Of a stretch of DNA of 64,000 bases, positions 29,206 to 39,500 are shown in pieces (position 1 is the first letter of the stretch; every line of letters begins with the position of its first letter). This DNA is from Nocardioides lacusdianchii (GTDB taxonomy: Bacteria; Actinomycetota; Actinomycetes; Propionibacteriales; Nocardioidaceae): the NCBI RefSeq assembly GCF_020102855.1, contig NZ_JADHZD010000017.1, positions 1 through 64,000 on the forward strand, in the 5' to 3' direction. The notes under the pieces were generated by a model. That model was given only the letters and a program-made list of their open reading frames with translations, had not been told where the DNA came from and searched no databases. The position numbers and the translations under genes were made by a program.

Positions 29206-29574
29206 AGCAGGCTGCCCGGTCCGTCGGCCTGAGCAGTGCGCAGGCCTGCCTCCTCAAGGCCGTCGCCGACGGGCCGCGCACGATGGGCGACATCGCGACG
29301 ACGTTGCTCTGCGACGCCTCCAGCGTCACGCAGCTCGTCACACGACTGGAGGCGAAGGGGATTGGTCCGCCGTCAGGCCGGCGCTGTCGACCGCCGCTCG
29401 CGCGAGGTCGTCATCACCCCCGCCGGCACGGAGCTCGACGCTGCCGCCTGGGCCGCGTTCGACTTCCCGGTCGAGCGCATCAACCGACTGCCGGCATCGG
29501 CGCGCGACACGCTCTCCGAGCTGCTCACCGCCCTCTCAGCCGACGCAGAGGGCCGCCCGCCGCGACAGCCCTAG
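29190..29574 (+). pseudogene. MarR family regulator, truncated and frameshifted
   Basis: Residues ARSVGLSSAQACLLKAVADGPRTMGDIATTLLCDASSVTQLVTRLEAKG in one frame are a MarR winged-helix; the next frame continues GLVRRQAGAVDRRSREVVITPAGTELDAA to a stop at 29574. The shift falls in the GGGG run at 29357-29360 (one G too many). The N-terminal helix of the family is missing where the gene abuts the NmrA remnant, so both divergent genes appear truncated at one junction. MarR/NmrA divergent pairs are common; this pair looks non-functional. Confidence 0.75.
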
Positions 29575-30170
29575 CCCCGGTCGTTCAACCATGCCGAACC
29601 CGCGGTCAGCGCTGCGGTCGTGGCGAGGAACGTGGCGGCCATGATCGCGGTCGGTGGCAGTGAGCGAAGCCGCAGGGGGGTCGCAAGGACGGCAAGGATC
29701 CCCACCACGAGGACGGTGGTCCAGTAGACCGGGCTCGTGGTGTCCGCCACGACCGTGAGGCCGTAGATCCCGTCGGCGACCAGCACGCCGGCCAGGACCC
29801 CGGAGCCGAGCGCGACGGGCACGGAGCGCGTGCTGGCCGTCCCCGCGGCGGCGGCACCGATGACGGGCCCTGTGACCAGCCCGATCACGCACCAGAGCGT
29901 GGGATCGTAGGCGAGACCTCGCAGCTCGGAGCCGAGCGTGTATCCGAGGACGAGGCAGACGAAGCCGCCCGCGCCGAGCACGGCGCCCCACGGCAGTGTG
30001 GGCCTCGAGGACATGACCACCAGTGTCGTCATGGCAGCCCATCCGGACGGAGAGTTGGCCAACGGCGCCCACGCGTCAGGCAGGAAGCCCTGTGCCCACG
30101 ACGTCACGGCTCCCAGCACGACGCTGACGGCGACGACCCTCAGGACGGGGCCGAGCGAGGTCACGGCCAC
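29571..30170 (-). CDS. DUF6518-like integral membrane protein
   Basis: 199-residue protein with about six hydrophobic segments, including LRVVAVSVVLGAVTSWAQGF, LGAGGFVCLVLGYTLG and VVGILAVLATPLRL, resembling the DUF6518 family of unknown role. The frame is open to 30335, but the part before ~30170 is not hydrophobic and overlaps the SDR remnant, so the GTG at 30170 (or 30164) is proposed. No ribosome site is clear. The stop TAG at 29571-29573 slightly overlaps the MarR remnant end. Confidence 0.6.
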   Translation of the reverse strand: MAVTSLGPVLRVVAVSVVLGAVTSWAQGFLPDAWAPLANSPSGWAAMTTLVVMSSRPTLPWGAVLGAGGFVCLVLGYTLGSELRGLAYDPTLWCVIGLVTGPVIGAAAAGTASTRSVPVALGSGVLAGVLVADGIYGLTVVADTTSPVYWTTVLVVGILAVLATPLRLRSLPPTAIMAATFLATTAALTAGSAWLNDRG

Positions 30171-30213
30171 GAGCGTTCGCAGGGGACTCGGTGTGGGACT
30201 GCGCCTCGCCCAC

Positions 30214-30291
30214 TCATGTCTGGTTCTCGCCGCCGTCGACGTAGAAGTTCGTGCCGACCACGTAACTGCTGCGGCCGTCCGGCTCACCCAT
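30214..30291 (-). pseudogene. C-terminal remnant of a short-chain dehydrogenase
   Basis: A 25-codon frame reading MGEPDGRSSYVVGTNFYVDGGENQT and ending in TGA at 30214. SSYVVGTNFYVDGG is the typical end of SDR oxidoreductases (…GxFyVDGG), but no Rossmann or YxxxK region lies upstream, where the DUF5996 gene is found. It is a leftover of a deleted SDR gene; it overlaps the end of the DUF5996 gene by 8 bp. Confidence 0.65.
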
Positions 30292-31258
30292 GGTCGCTTG
30301 CCTTCGTGGCCGTCCCGACGCGGTGTTGCGGCCACCGGTGCGGGTCGTCCTCCAGGCTCTGCCGGTCCCAGCCACCGAGGTCAGCGGCGGCCCGGTAGGT
30401 GGTGTGCAGGAACTCCGCCACGTCCCGGTCGGGGTTCTCGGCCTCCGCCACCGCCTCGTACGGCAGCAGGAACTGGCGGTTCTCGGCGCTGTAGTAAGCC
30501 GCGTCCGGACCGACGGGGTGGTCGGCGAAGCCGTCGGGCTCGGGGTAGGCGTAGGCGTAGAAGGCGCCCTCCTCGCCGCCGCCGGGCCAGAACCCGGCAC
30601 TGCTCAGCTCGCGGGAGTACCCCTCGACCATGACCCAGTCCCCGCAGTTGGGCGCACCGCCGGGGTGTGCTGGGGCCGGACGTCCGGAGAAGCGGGTGCA
30701 CGCCAGGTCCATCGCGCCCCAGAAGAAGTGGACGGGGCTGACCTTCCCGACGAAGTGGGAGCGGAACTCGCCCAGCACCCGGTCGGCGTCGACGAGCTGG
30801 CGCCAGAAGAGCTGCGCCGCGTCGCGGTCGTAGGTCGCGTTGTGATGGTTCTCGGCGAAGGGGATCGCCGGTTCCACCTCGTTGGGGCGGGCGTCGATCG
30901 TCGCGTCGATCCCCAGCGCCCCGAGCGCGCTCATGGTCTCGCGGTAGAAGTCGGCCACGGGGCGTGACGACAGGCCGACGCGACGTTCGCCGCCGTCGCT
31001 GGTGCGGATCCTGAGCTGGTGCTCGACGAAGTCGAGCTCGAGGTCGAAGAGCCCGCCGCGGTGGGGGATCGGGCCGGTGGTCATCCCGCGGGGGCTGACG
31101 TAGAGCGTGACCTGCCACCAGTGATTGAGGAGTGGGGCCTGCGAGAGCCGGATCTTGCCGACGATCTGGGTCCACATGTGCACGGTGTCGCGGGTCTCGG
31201 TCCAGTCGTCGACCCGCAGGCGCGGCCACGCGTGCGCACGGCCGGTGTGTGTCTGCAT
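30284..31258 (-). CDS. DUF5996 family protein
   Basis: 324-residue cytoplasmic protein of the DUF5996 family; its function is not known to me. Recognisable parts are WPRLRVDDWTETRDTVHMWTQIVGKIRL at the N-terminus, LYVSPRGMTTGPIPH, HFFWGAMDLACTRFSGRPAP and WPGGGEEGAFYAYAYPEPDGF. ATG at 31258 with GAAAGG upstream. It lies 22 bp after the FMN-type oxidoreductase gene and is probably in one operon with it and the GNAT gene. Confidence 0.8.
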   Translation of the reverse strand: MQTHTGRAHAWPRLRVDDWTETRDTVHMWTQIVGKIRLSQAPLLNHWWQVTLYVSPRGMTTGPIPHRGGLFDLELDFVEHQLRIRTSDGGERRVGLSSRPVADFYRETMSALGALGIDATIDARPNEVEPAIPFAENHHNATYDRDAAQLFWRQLVDADRVLGEFRSHFVGKVSPVHFFWGAMDLACTRFSGRPAPAHPGGAPNCGDWVMVEGYSRELSSAGFWPGGGEEGAFYAYAYPEPDGFADHPVGPDAAYYSAENRQFLLPYEAVAEAENPDRDVAEFLHTTYRAAADLGGWDRQSLEDDPHRWPQHRVGTATKASDHG

Positions 31259-31280
31259 GTTCGAGCCTTTCTGGCGGTCT

Positions 31281-32012
31281 CTACCTGTGTTCGGGGTTGG
31301 CCTGGTCGGGGGCGCAGCCTGCGTCCCACTCGCTGCGCCGGTTCCCGTACGCCGGGATGCCCCCTGCGGCGCGCAGCAGCGCGGCGAGGTGCATCAGGTT
31401 GTAGGTCATGAAGGTGGTGTTGCGGTTGGTGAAGTCGTTGTCCGGGCCGCCGGACCCGGGGTCGAGGTAGGAGGGGCCAGGGCCGACCGCGCCGATCCAG
31501 CCGGCGTCGGCCTGCGGCGGGATGGTGAAGCCGAGGTGCTGGAGGCTGTAGAGCACGTTCATGGCGCAGTGCTTGATGCCGTCCTCGTTCCCGGTGATCA
31601 CGCAACCGCCGACGCGCCCGTAGTAGGCGTACTGGCCGGCTTCGTTGAGCACGCCCGAGCAGCCGTAGAGGCGTTCGATGACTCGCCGCATCACCGAGCT
31701 GTTGTCTCCCAGCCAGATCGGCCCCGCGAGCACCAGGATGTCGGCGTCCATGATCGTGTCGAAGATCGCGGGCCAGTCGTCGGTCCTGGCGCCGTGGTCG
31801 GTCATGTCGGGTCGCAGGCCGACCGCGATGTCGTGGTCGACCGCGCGGATGACGTCGACCGCGATGCCGTGCTCCTCCATGATGCGAGTGCTGACCCGCA
31901 TCAGCCCGTCGGTGTTGCTGGGCTCCGGAGAGGGCTTGAGGGTCGCGTTGACGAACACGGCTCTCAGGCCGTCGAACCGGGGCACGGTTGCGCCGTCCGC
32001 TGGCTTCGGCAT
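31281..32012 (-). CDS. Flavodoxin family / NADPH-dependent FMN oxidoreductase
   Basis: 243-residue flavodoxin-fold protein. GLRAVFVNATLKPSPEPSNTDGLMR is the phosphate-binding start of the fold, and DADILVLAGPIWLGDNSSVMRRVIERL is typical of NAD(P)H-dependent FMN reductases. It probably uses FMN to reduce an unidentified substrate. ATG at 32012 with GGAG nearby; an upstream open frame is discounted because its sequence belongs to the GNAT gene in another frame. Genes GNAT, this, and DUF5996 are closely spaced. Confidence 0.83.
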   Translation of the reverse strand: MPKPADGATVPRFDGLRAVFVNATLKPSPEPSNTDGLMRVSTRIMEEHGIAVDVIRAVDHDIAVGLRPDMTDHGARTDDWPAIFDTIMDADILVLAGPIWLGDNSSVMRRVIERLYGCSGVLNEAGQYAYYGRVGGCVITGNEDGIKHCAMNVLYSLQHLGFTIPPQADAGWIGAVGPGPSYLDPGSGGPDNDFTNRNTTFMTYNLMHLAALLRAAGGIPAYGNRRSEWDAGCAPDQANPEHR

Positions 32013-32020
32013 GCTGGCTC

Positions 32021-32335
32021 CTAGTCGCTGACCCTGGACGGGGGCGCGTTGAAGAGAAGGTCCTGGTAGTCGGGGTGGGTGCGCAGCCAGCCGAGGATGA
32101 ACGGGCAGATCACCAACGCCTTCAACCGGCGTTCGCGTACGTCGTCCAACGCGGCGCGGGCAAGGGCGCTGCCGATTCCCTTGCCCGCGAACGTCGTGCC
32201 GACCTCTGTGTGGGTCAGCACCACCAGCTCGCTGGTGTCCTGGTACTCGACGAACCCAGCGAGTGTCGTCTGGTCGACGATGGCCTCGTAGCGCTGCCGG
32301 TCCCGGTTGTTGGTCACGGTCACGTCGGTCGACAT
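32021..32335 (-). CDS. Small GNAT-type N-acetyltransferase
   Basis: 104-residue protein of the short GNAT (YjdJ-like) type. VEYQDTSELVVLTHTEVGTTFAGKGIGSALARAALDDVRERRLKALVICPFILGWLRTHPDYQDLLF contains the acetyl-CoA loop (GKGIGSALARAAL) and the terminal WLRTHPDY. The acceptor is unknown. ATG at 32335 with AAAGGGCC upstream. It is the first gene of the GNAT-flavodoxin-DUF5996 group. Confidence 0.85.
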   Translation of the reverse strand: MSTDVTVTNNRDRQRYEAIVDQTTLAGFVEYQDTSELVVLTHTEVGTTFAGKGIGSALARAALDDVRERRLKALVICPFILGWLRTHPDYQDLLFNAPPSRVSD

Positions 32336-32486
32336 GGGGCCCTTTCCGTGTGTGTGCGTACGTCCATCGCACGTCCGTGCGACGGCTAGATGCTCCCCCG
32401 GCGGGCCGTGCCTTCGCGTCGGTGAACATCCCTGAGTCCCGACCAGTCGGGCGCCGGGTGGTGCCGGTGCCGGGCGTCCACGGTGC

Positions 32487-35227
32487 TCAGCTGAGATGAA
32501 GGTCCTTCAGCTGACGACGCGACGTGATGCCGAGCTTGCGGAAGATGTTGCGCAGGTGGGCCTCGATCGTGCGCGGACTGAGGAACAGCTGCGCAGCCAC
32601 CTCCCGCGAGGTTGCTCCGGTGGCGACCAGGCGTGCGATCTGCACCTCGTGCGGCGTCAGGGCGTCGGTGGGTTGCGCGGTCCGTTTGCGAGGATGCTCG
32701 CCCGTGGCGCGCAGCTCGCGAGCGGCCCGGTCGGCGAACGCGTGCGCGCCCATCGCCGTCAGCTGCTCGTGGGCGGTGCGCAACTGGTTCCTGGCATCCT
32801 GACGGCGTCCCTCGCGGCGCAGCCACTCGCCGTAGACGAGAAGTGAGCGAGCAGCTTCACCCGCCATCCGGGACCGCCCCAGCTGCTCGATCGACTCGAG
32901 GTGGTGCTCCTCGGCGACCTGTCCGTCGCTGGTCAGCGCACGAGATCGTGCGGCGATGCCCAGCGCCCAGGACGTGTCGCAGGCGAGGGCGCGCGGACCG
33001 AGCTGCTCCATGGCGTCGGCTGCGACGTCCGGGTGGCCGTCGCGCACGGCCGCCTCGATGAGCTCCGGCAGGTAGACGTTCCTCGTCCCCAGCTCGTCGG
33101 TGTCACACGCCCGCTCCGCGGCGGCTCGGGCGAGCGCGTAGTTGCCGAGACCGTTGTGCAGCACGGCCGTCGCGTACTCGGCCACCGCGACTTCCCCACC
33201 TCCCGTGGAGTTGGCGCCGTCGCGGCGGGTGATGTCGAGGAGATGGGCGGTGCCGGCCTGATCACCGCGCCATGCAGCGAGCATGACCTGACCGTGTCGC
33301 AGGTGCGCCGCGCCGATGGCCTCGGAGATCGCGGTCGACTCGGCGGCAAGCTCTCCCGCCCGATCGAGCTCACCGGAGAGGGTCAGCACGGAGACCAGGA
33401 AGCTCAGGGCTGCTGGGAGTGTCGCCAACGCGCCGGTCTCGCGTGCCAGCCGCACGTGGTGGCTCGCCAAGCGGTGGGCGAGCTCGTCATCGAGGATCCC
33501 GACCGCCGTGCGGCTGGCCAGCCAGAGCCAGCGGTCGCTCCGGTCGTGCGCGGGGCCGCCGGTCAGCACGTCGTTCCCGAACGCCTCGACAGCGGGGCGG
33601 AGTGCCGAGACACCCGCGGCGTACCCGGCCGTGAACGTCGTCACGAAGCCGTCGAGGAGAAGGTCCGCAGGCCGCGGTGGCACACCGGCCGCGGGAGCTG
33701 CTCGTGCTGCTCGTGCACGCGCTCTGCTTCGCGTCCGCCGTTGACGAGCGCAGCGTCGAAGGCGTCCAGGTAGGTCTCGCGAGACAGCGCGGCGTCGAGC
33801 GGAGCCAACGTCCCGGCCGCCTTCAGCAGCATCGTCGGCGCGTCGCTGTCGCGGGTGAGGTGGAAGGCGATCTGGGCGCGCAGCAGCTCGAGCCGGGCGA
33901 CCTGCAGCGCGTCCAGTGGTCCAGCCGCAGCGGTCGTCAACAGCTCCGAGGCGGCCTCCGACGCACCGGCTGCGTGCTTGGCCTGCGCGGCGATCAGCGC
34001 CCGGCTCGCACGCCGAGCAGGCTCTGGGGTCAGGTCGGCCGCCTGCTGCAGGAACGCGGCCGCCGCGGCCAGGCCACCGCGGGCACGCGCCCTTCCGGCC
34101 GAGCGTTCGAGCTCGGCGGCGGCTTCCTCGTCGGTGCCGAGCACCGCCCGCGCGCGGTGCCAGGCATGTCGGTCCGGGTCGACCTCGCGGTCGGTGGCGG
34201 TGGCCAGCGCGCCGTGCACCCGTCGACGGTCGGGTTCCGTGCAGGCGCCGTAGACGGCTGAGCGCACCAGCGGGTGCCGGAAACGCACCCGGCTGTCGAT
34301 CTCCAGCAACCCCGCCTCCTCGGCGGGCTCAGCTGCGTCGGGGTCGATGCCGAGGGTCCCGGCGGCGCGCCACAACAGGGCGGCATCGCCGGTCGGGTCT
34401 GCGGCCGCGAGCAGCACCAGCAGCTGGGTCTCGGACGGCAGGTCCCTCGAGCGTCGGTGGAACATGTCCTCGATGCGGCGCGGCACGCTCAGCGCGTGCG
34501 GCAGCTCGAAGCCGCCGGCCAGCTGGCCGGGCTGGGCGTGGCCGGGCAGCTCCAGGAGCGCGAGCGGGTTGCCGCGGGCCTCGGCGACGATCCGGTCACG
34601 CACCTCGTCGTCGAGCGGTGTCCGCACTGCGGTGGCGAGCAGTGCACGGGCGTCGCGGTCGCTGAGACCGCCGAGGCGGAGCTCGGGCAGTCCGGCGTAG
34701 GAGCGAAGGTCGCCGTCGTCAGTGGGGTCCCGGGCGCACAGCAACAGGACCAGCCGCTCCGCTGCGACGCGTCGGGCCACGAAGGCCACCACTTGCGCCG
34801 AGGCCTCGTCCAGCCAGTGGGCGTCGTCGACGATGCACAGCAGTGGCTGCTCCTCGGCGACCTCGGACAGCAGGTTGAGGACGGCAAGCCCGACCAGGAA
34901 GCGATCCGGAGCCGTGCCGGCCTCCTCCCCGAACGCGGTGCGGAGGGCGGTCCGCTGCGGCTCGGGCAGCGCATCGAGGTGTCCCAAGAGCGGCGCGCAC
35001 AACTGATGAAGGGCTCCGAAGGCGAACTGGATCTCGGACTGGAGACCGATCGCGCTCTCCATCCGGAACGCTGAGCGGGCCGCCGCCCGGCGGGCATGCT
35101 CGAGCAGCGCCGTCTTGCCGATCCCGGCCTCGCCCAGCACGGTGAGCGAGCCGCTTCGACCGGCACGTGCCTCAGCAAGCAAGCCTTCGACTGCCGAGCG
35201 CTCGGCGCGACGGCCCACTAGCTCCAC
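32487..35227 (-). pseudogene. LuxR-family (LAL-type) ATPase regulator, broken by a frameshift
   Basis: A large AAA ATPase-LuxR regulator in two overlapping frames. The first, 35227-33641, begins MELVGRRAERSAVEGLLAEARAG and has P-loop LTVLGEAGIGKTALLEHA and VDDAHWLDEAS. The second, 33683-32487, has TPR-like helices and a C-terminal LuxR helix-turn-helix (LTPHEVQIARLVATGATSREVAAQLFLSPRTIEAHLRNIFRKLGI). The shift is in the repetitive GAGCAGCACGAGCAG tract near 33700-33720, one base off; without it the frame reads ARAAPAAGVPPRPADLLLDGF. Whole length would be ~910 residues, as expected for the family. AAGGAG precedes the GTG start. A sequencing error or real inactivation cannot be separated here. 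Confidence 0.85.
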
Positions 35228-35429
35228 CGGCCGCTCCTTCTCAGTTCCACCGGACTGGATGACTGTCGCTGATGCGATCGGCCCGCTGTCGGGGCTGGGC
35301 TCGCGGCCGGAGACAGGTCACAGAGGCACCTACAGGGTACGACACCGGGACTTTCACCGACGCGAGCCGACCGGGAGCTGGACGAACCTGATGACACGGC
35401 AGCAGCCAGGGCCGACCGGCCTGCCGGAC

Positions 35430-35468
35430 CTCCTCGGCTCGGGGAGCGGGGGTTCCCCGGCCGAGGAG
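35430..35468 (+). promoter_or_regulatory. Inverted repeat upstream of the ABC transporter
   Basis: CTCCTCGGC (35430-35438) pairs with GCCGAGGAG (35460-35468), 50 bp before the transporter start. In the 291 bp between this operon and the divergent LuxR gene I see nothing else that codes. A regulatory site or leader hairpin is possible. Confidence 0.35.
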
Positions 35469-35518
35469 CGGGCTCTCCCGCGTGCCCAGGTGCTCATCAC
35501 GACGAAGGGAATGACCCG

Positions 35519-36397
35519 ATGCCCGACGCTCCCGTCATCGACGTCGACGGACTCACCGTGACCTACGGTGACTTCGCCGCCGTGCGTGACGTGTCCTTCC
35601 AGGTCCACCGCGGGGAGCTCTACGCGCTGCTCGGCACGAACGGAGCCGGCAAGACCTCCACGCTGGAAGTCGTCGAAGGTCACCGACGGGCCACCTCCGG
35701 CACGGTGCGGATCTTCGGCGCCAGCCCGCAGGATCGTCAGGCCATCCGGCCGCGCATGGGCATCATGCTGCAGGAGAGCGGCTTCTCCCCGGACCTGACG
35801 GTGGAGGAGTCGGTCGACCTGATCGGCTCCCTGAGCGGGCGGGTCGACTCCACCGAACGGGTGCTCGACGTCGTGGGTCTCACCCGCAAGGCAGGCACCA
35901 TCGTCGCCCAGCTGTCCGGTGGCGAGAAGCGTCGTCTGGACTTCGCCACTGCGGTGTATGGCGGGCCGGAGCTGGTGATCCTCGACGAGCCCACCACGGG
36001 GTTGGACATCCAGTCCCGCGACGCGCTCTGGGATGCGGTGGACAGGCTGCGAGAGACCGGCTCGACGGTCGTCCTCACCACGCACTACCTGGAGGAGGCG
36101 CAGGAGCGGGCCGACCGCATCGGCCTCATGCACGAGGGCAGGCTCCACCGCGAGGGCACGGTCGCGGAGCTCACCCAGACCCTGCCGTCGGTCATCACCT
36201 TCGGGCTTCCTCCCGGTGCCCCCGAGCCGCCGACGGTCGGGGCACGCAACGGCGCCTTCCACATCGAGACGTTCCACCTCCAGGACGACCTCCACCGCCT
36301 CCTGGCATGGGCACACGAGCACGGCGTGGAGCTGGAGAAGCTGCAGGCCGGACCGACCCGCCTGGACGACGTCTTCCGCGCCCTCGACGCCACCTGA
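35519..36397 (+). CDS. ABC transporter ATP-binding protein
   Basis: 292-residue ABC-2-type ATPase subunit. Walker A GTNGAGKTSTLEVVEG, Q-loop MLQESGFSP, signature LSGGEKRRLDFATAV, Walker B LVILDEPTTGLD and H-loop TTHYLEEAQERADRI are all present. A ~70-residue C-terminal extension (EPPTVGARNGAFHIETFHLQDDLHRLLAW) is the DrrA-like C-terminal domain. It precedes its permease by 50 bp, so the pair should be a drug or lipid exporter. Divergent from the LuxR-type regulator. Confidence 0.93.
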   Translation: MPDAPVIDVDGLTVTYGDFAAVRDVSFQVHRGELYALLGTNGAGKTSTLEVVEGHRRATSGTVRIFGASPQDRQAIRPRMGIMLQESGFSPDLTVEESVDLIGSLSGRVDSTERVLDVVGLTRKAGTIVAQLSGGEKRRLDFATAVYGGPELVILDEPTTGLDIQSRDALWDAVDRLRETGSTVVLTTHYLEEAQERADRIGLMHEGRLHREGTVAELTQTLPSVITFGLPPGAPEPPTVGARNGAFHIETFHLQDDLHRLLAWAHEHGVELEKLQAGPTRLDDVFRALDAT

Positions 36398-36447
36398 ACC
36401 ACGAGCAGGCCGCACCACGGCGCTCGCACACGAAAGGAACCTCGACC

Positions 36448-37167
36448 ATGCTGGCCATCGCTCGCAGCGAGATGACCCAGATCTTCCGGAACCGGCTCGT
36501 CCTGGTCACCGGCCTCGTCATACCGGTCGCCATCAGCGGCTACTTCGTCTACGAGCACGAACGGTTCTCCGACCTGGGCAGCCTCGGCTACATCGCGGCG
36601 ATCGTGATGTTCACCGTGCTGGCCTTCGGGCTCTACACCACCGCGGTGACCACTCTCGCGTCACGCCGGCAGAACCTCTTCCTCAAACGGCTGCGGTCCA
36701 CCGCGGCCGGCGACGCCAGCATCCTCACCGGACTGGTGCTTCCGGCCACCGTCATCGCGCTCGTCCAGGTGGTCGTGATCCTGGTCGTGCTGGGAACGGT
36801 GACCACCCGGCCGGCGCAGGTCCCGCTGCTCGCGGTGGCGGTCCTCGCGACCACAGCCATGATGGTCGCCCTGGCCCTGGCCACCGTAGGGCTGACGAAC
36901 TCGCCCGAGCACGCGCAGGTGACCACCCTGCCGGTGAGCCTGTCGGTCATCGCCGTGGCCAGCTGGGTGGGCATCACCGGCACCGAGGACCTCGCCCGGC
37001 TCAAGAGACTGCTCCCGGGTGGCTCTGCCACCGAGATGGTCGTCAACGCCTGGAACGGCGGCGTTCCCCTGCTCGACTCCCTTCCCCTCCTCGCCACCAC
37101 GCTGGGGTGGGTGGCCGTCTCCGTCGCCCTGGCTGTCCGCCTGTTCCGCTGGGAACCACGGCGATGA
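36448..37167 (+). CDS. ABC-2 type transporter permease
   Basis: 239-residue membrane protein with about six hydrophobic helices, beginning MLAIARSEMTQIFRNRLVLVTGLVIPVAISGYF; LGSLGYIAAIVMFTVLAFGLYTTAVTTL, LVLPATVIALVQVVVILVVLG, VAVLATTAMMVALALATVGL and the last helix LGWVAVSVALAVRLF. It partners the upstream ATPase. AAAGGA 10 bp upstream sets the ATG. Substrate cannot be deduced. Confidence 0.88.
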   Translation: MLAIARSEMTQIFRNRLVLVTGLVIPVAISGYFVYEHERFSDLGSLGYIAAIVMFTVLAFGLYTTAVTTLASRRQNLFLKRLRSTAAGDASILTGLVLPATVIALVQVVVILVVLGTVTTRPAQVPLLAVAVLATTAMMVALALATVGLTNSPEHAQVTTLPVSLSVIAVASWVGITGTEDLARLKRLLPGGSATEMVVNAWNGGVPLLDSLPLLATTLGWVAVSVALAVRLFRWEPRR

Positions 37168-38061
<894 letters not shown>

Positions 38062-38065
38062 GACG

Positions 38066-38473
38066 ATGGCCAGCCAGGTCCGCGTCACCCAACGGGTCGA
38101 GGCGGGGGCGGTGGCCCTCATCGCCCTCGTCGCGGTCGTCACGCTGTATCCCAGGTGGTGGTGGATGGTCCTCGCAGCGTTCCTCGCCTTCGACCTCTCG
38201 ATGCTGGGCTACGTGCGATCACCCGCCGTCGGTGCCACGACGTACAACGTGGTCCACAACTATGCGTTCCCGGCTCTGGCGGGGATGGCCGCGCTCGTCC
38301 TGGAGCCGGTCTCCGCGGTGGCGTCGACGGCGGCCGGGGTCCTCGCCTGTGCGTGGGCCTTCCACGTCGGCGTCGACCGCGCACTCGGGTACGGACTGAA
38401 GCTGCCGGACTCGTTCACGCACACCCACCTCGGCCGGATCGGCAGGGGAGGGGGCGGCAGTGGGCATGCGTGA
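38066..38473 (+). CDS. DUF4260-like small membrane protein
   Basis: 135-residue membrane protein resembling DUF4260: hydrophobic segments AGAVALIALVAVVTLY, WMVLAAFLAFDLSMLGY, ALAGMAALVLEPVSAVASTAAGV and a conserved VRSPAVGATTYNVVHNYAFPALA and HVGVDRALGYGLKLPDSFTHTHLG. Function unknown. Starts 4 bp after the hydrolase and overlaps the next gene by 14 bp. Confidence 0.75.
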   Translation: MASQVRVTQRVEAGAVALIALVAVVTLYPRWWWMVLAAFLAFDLSMLGYVRSPAVGATTYNVVHNYAFPALAGMAALVLEPVSAVASTAAGVLACAWAFHVGVDRALGYGLKLPDSFTHTHLGRIGRGGGGSGHA

Positions 38474-39500
38474 CCGGCGCCGTCGGCGATGGCCCCGGGT
38501 CGTCGCCGGCGTCGCTGCGGCGCTCGTGGTCGTGACCGGCGCGGCCACCGCGGTGTTCCACCACGGCCTCCCGTGGTGGGGCGACGACGGCGACCACACC
38601 CATGTCCACGAGAGCGACATCGGTTCCCAGCGGTACCAGGTCCACCTCCCGCCGCAGCACGACGGCACCACCGCGCTGCCGGTCATCATGGCGATCCACG
38701 GATGCGGGATGAGCGGCTTCGGATGGAACTCGATGAAGTCCACGACGCAGCTCAACGACCTCGCCGACCGCGAGGGCTTCATCGTCGTCTACCCGACGCA
38801 GCGACTGTTCCGCAGCGCCGTCAACTGCTGGAACTCGGCCGACCCACGCGAGCAGCACCGCCACACCGGCGAACCCGCGCTCCTCGCCGGAGTCGCCCGC
38901 GAGGTCATCGAGACGTACGGCGCGGACCCGGACCAGGTCCACGTCGCCGGCGCGTCCTCCGGTGCGGGCGCAGCGGTCATCCTCGCGGTGACCTACCCCG
39001 ACGTCTTCGCGACGGTGACGTCCGTGGCGGGTGGTGAGTACGGGCTGAACCAGGTGGACCCCGACGACCCCGACGCGACGCCACCGGACTACACCGCACG
39101 CCAGGCCTGGTCCCAGATGGGGGACCGGGCACGACAGGTGCCGCTGCTCGTCGTCCAGGGCGAGAAGGACGAGGTCGTCCCGCCGGTCGTGGCCACGCGG
39201 CTGGTCCAGCAATGGAGAGCTGTGGGTGACCTCGTGGACGACGGCGTGCTCAACGACAGCCTGCGCGTGGTCGAGGAGACCGTGTCCGTCCCCGGGGACG
39301 AGGACATGCACGCCTACGTGCGCACCACCCTCACCACCCGGGCCGGTGGGTCCCTGGTCGAGTCCTACCTGGTCGAGGACATGGGTCATGTCTGGCCGGG
39401 CCCGTCCGGCGAGGGACTGTTCACCGATCACGCCGGTCCGGACGTGAGTGCCATCATCTGGGACTTCGCCCGTCACCACCCGAGAGGAACCCTGGAATGA
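38460..39500 (+). CDS. Secreted PHB depolymerase-type esterase
   Basis: 346-residue esterase with an N-terminal membrane anchor or signal peptide (RRRRRWPRVVAGVAAALVVVTGAATAVF). The catalytic fold includes MAIHGCGMSGFGWN (oxyanion), VAGASSGAGAAVILAVTYPDVFA (nucleophile GxSxG: GASSG), LVVQGEKDEVVPPVVATRL and the DMGHVWPG His. It resembles the PHB depolymerase/feruloyl esterase family and likely acts outside the membrane. GTG start at 38460 with GGGAGGGGG upstream; ATG at 38466 is an alternative. Overlaps glsA. Confidence 0.83.
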   Translation: MGMRDRRRRRWPRVVAGVAAALVVVTGAATAVFHHGLPWWGDDGDHTHVHESDIGSQRYQVHLPPQHDGTTALPVIMAIHGCGMSGFGWNSMKSTTQLNDLADREGFIVVYPTQRLFRSAVNCWNSADPREQHRHTGEPALLAGVAREVIETYGADPDQVHVAGASSGAGAAVILAVTYPDVFATVTSVAGGEYGLNQVDPDDPDATPPDYTARQAWSQMGDRARQVPLLVVQGEKDEVVPPVVATRLVQQWRAVGDLVDDGVLNDSLRVVEETVSVPGDEDMHAYVRTTLTTRAGGSLVESYLVEDMGHVWPGPSGEGLFTDHAGPDVSAIIWDFARHHPRGTLE

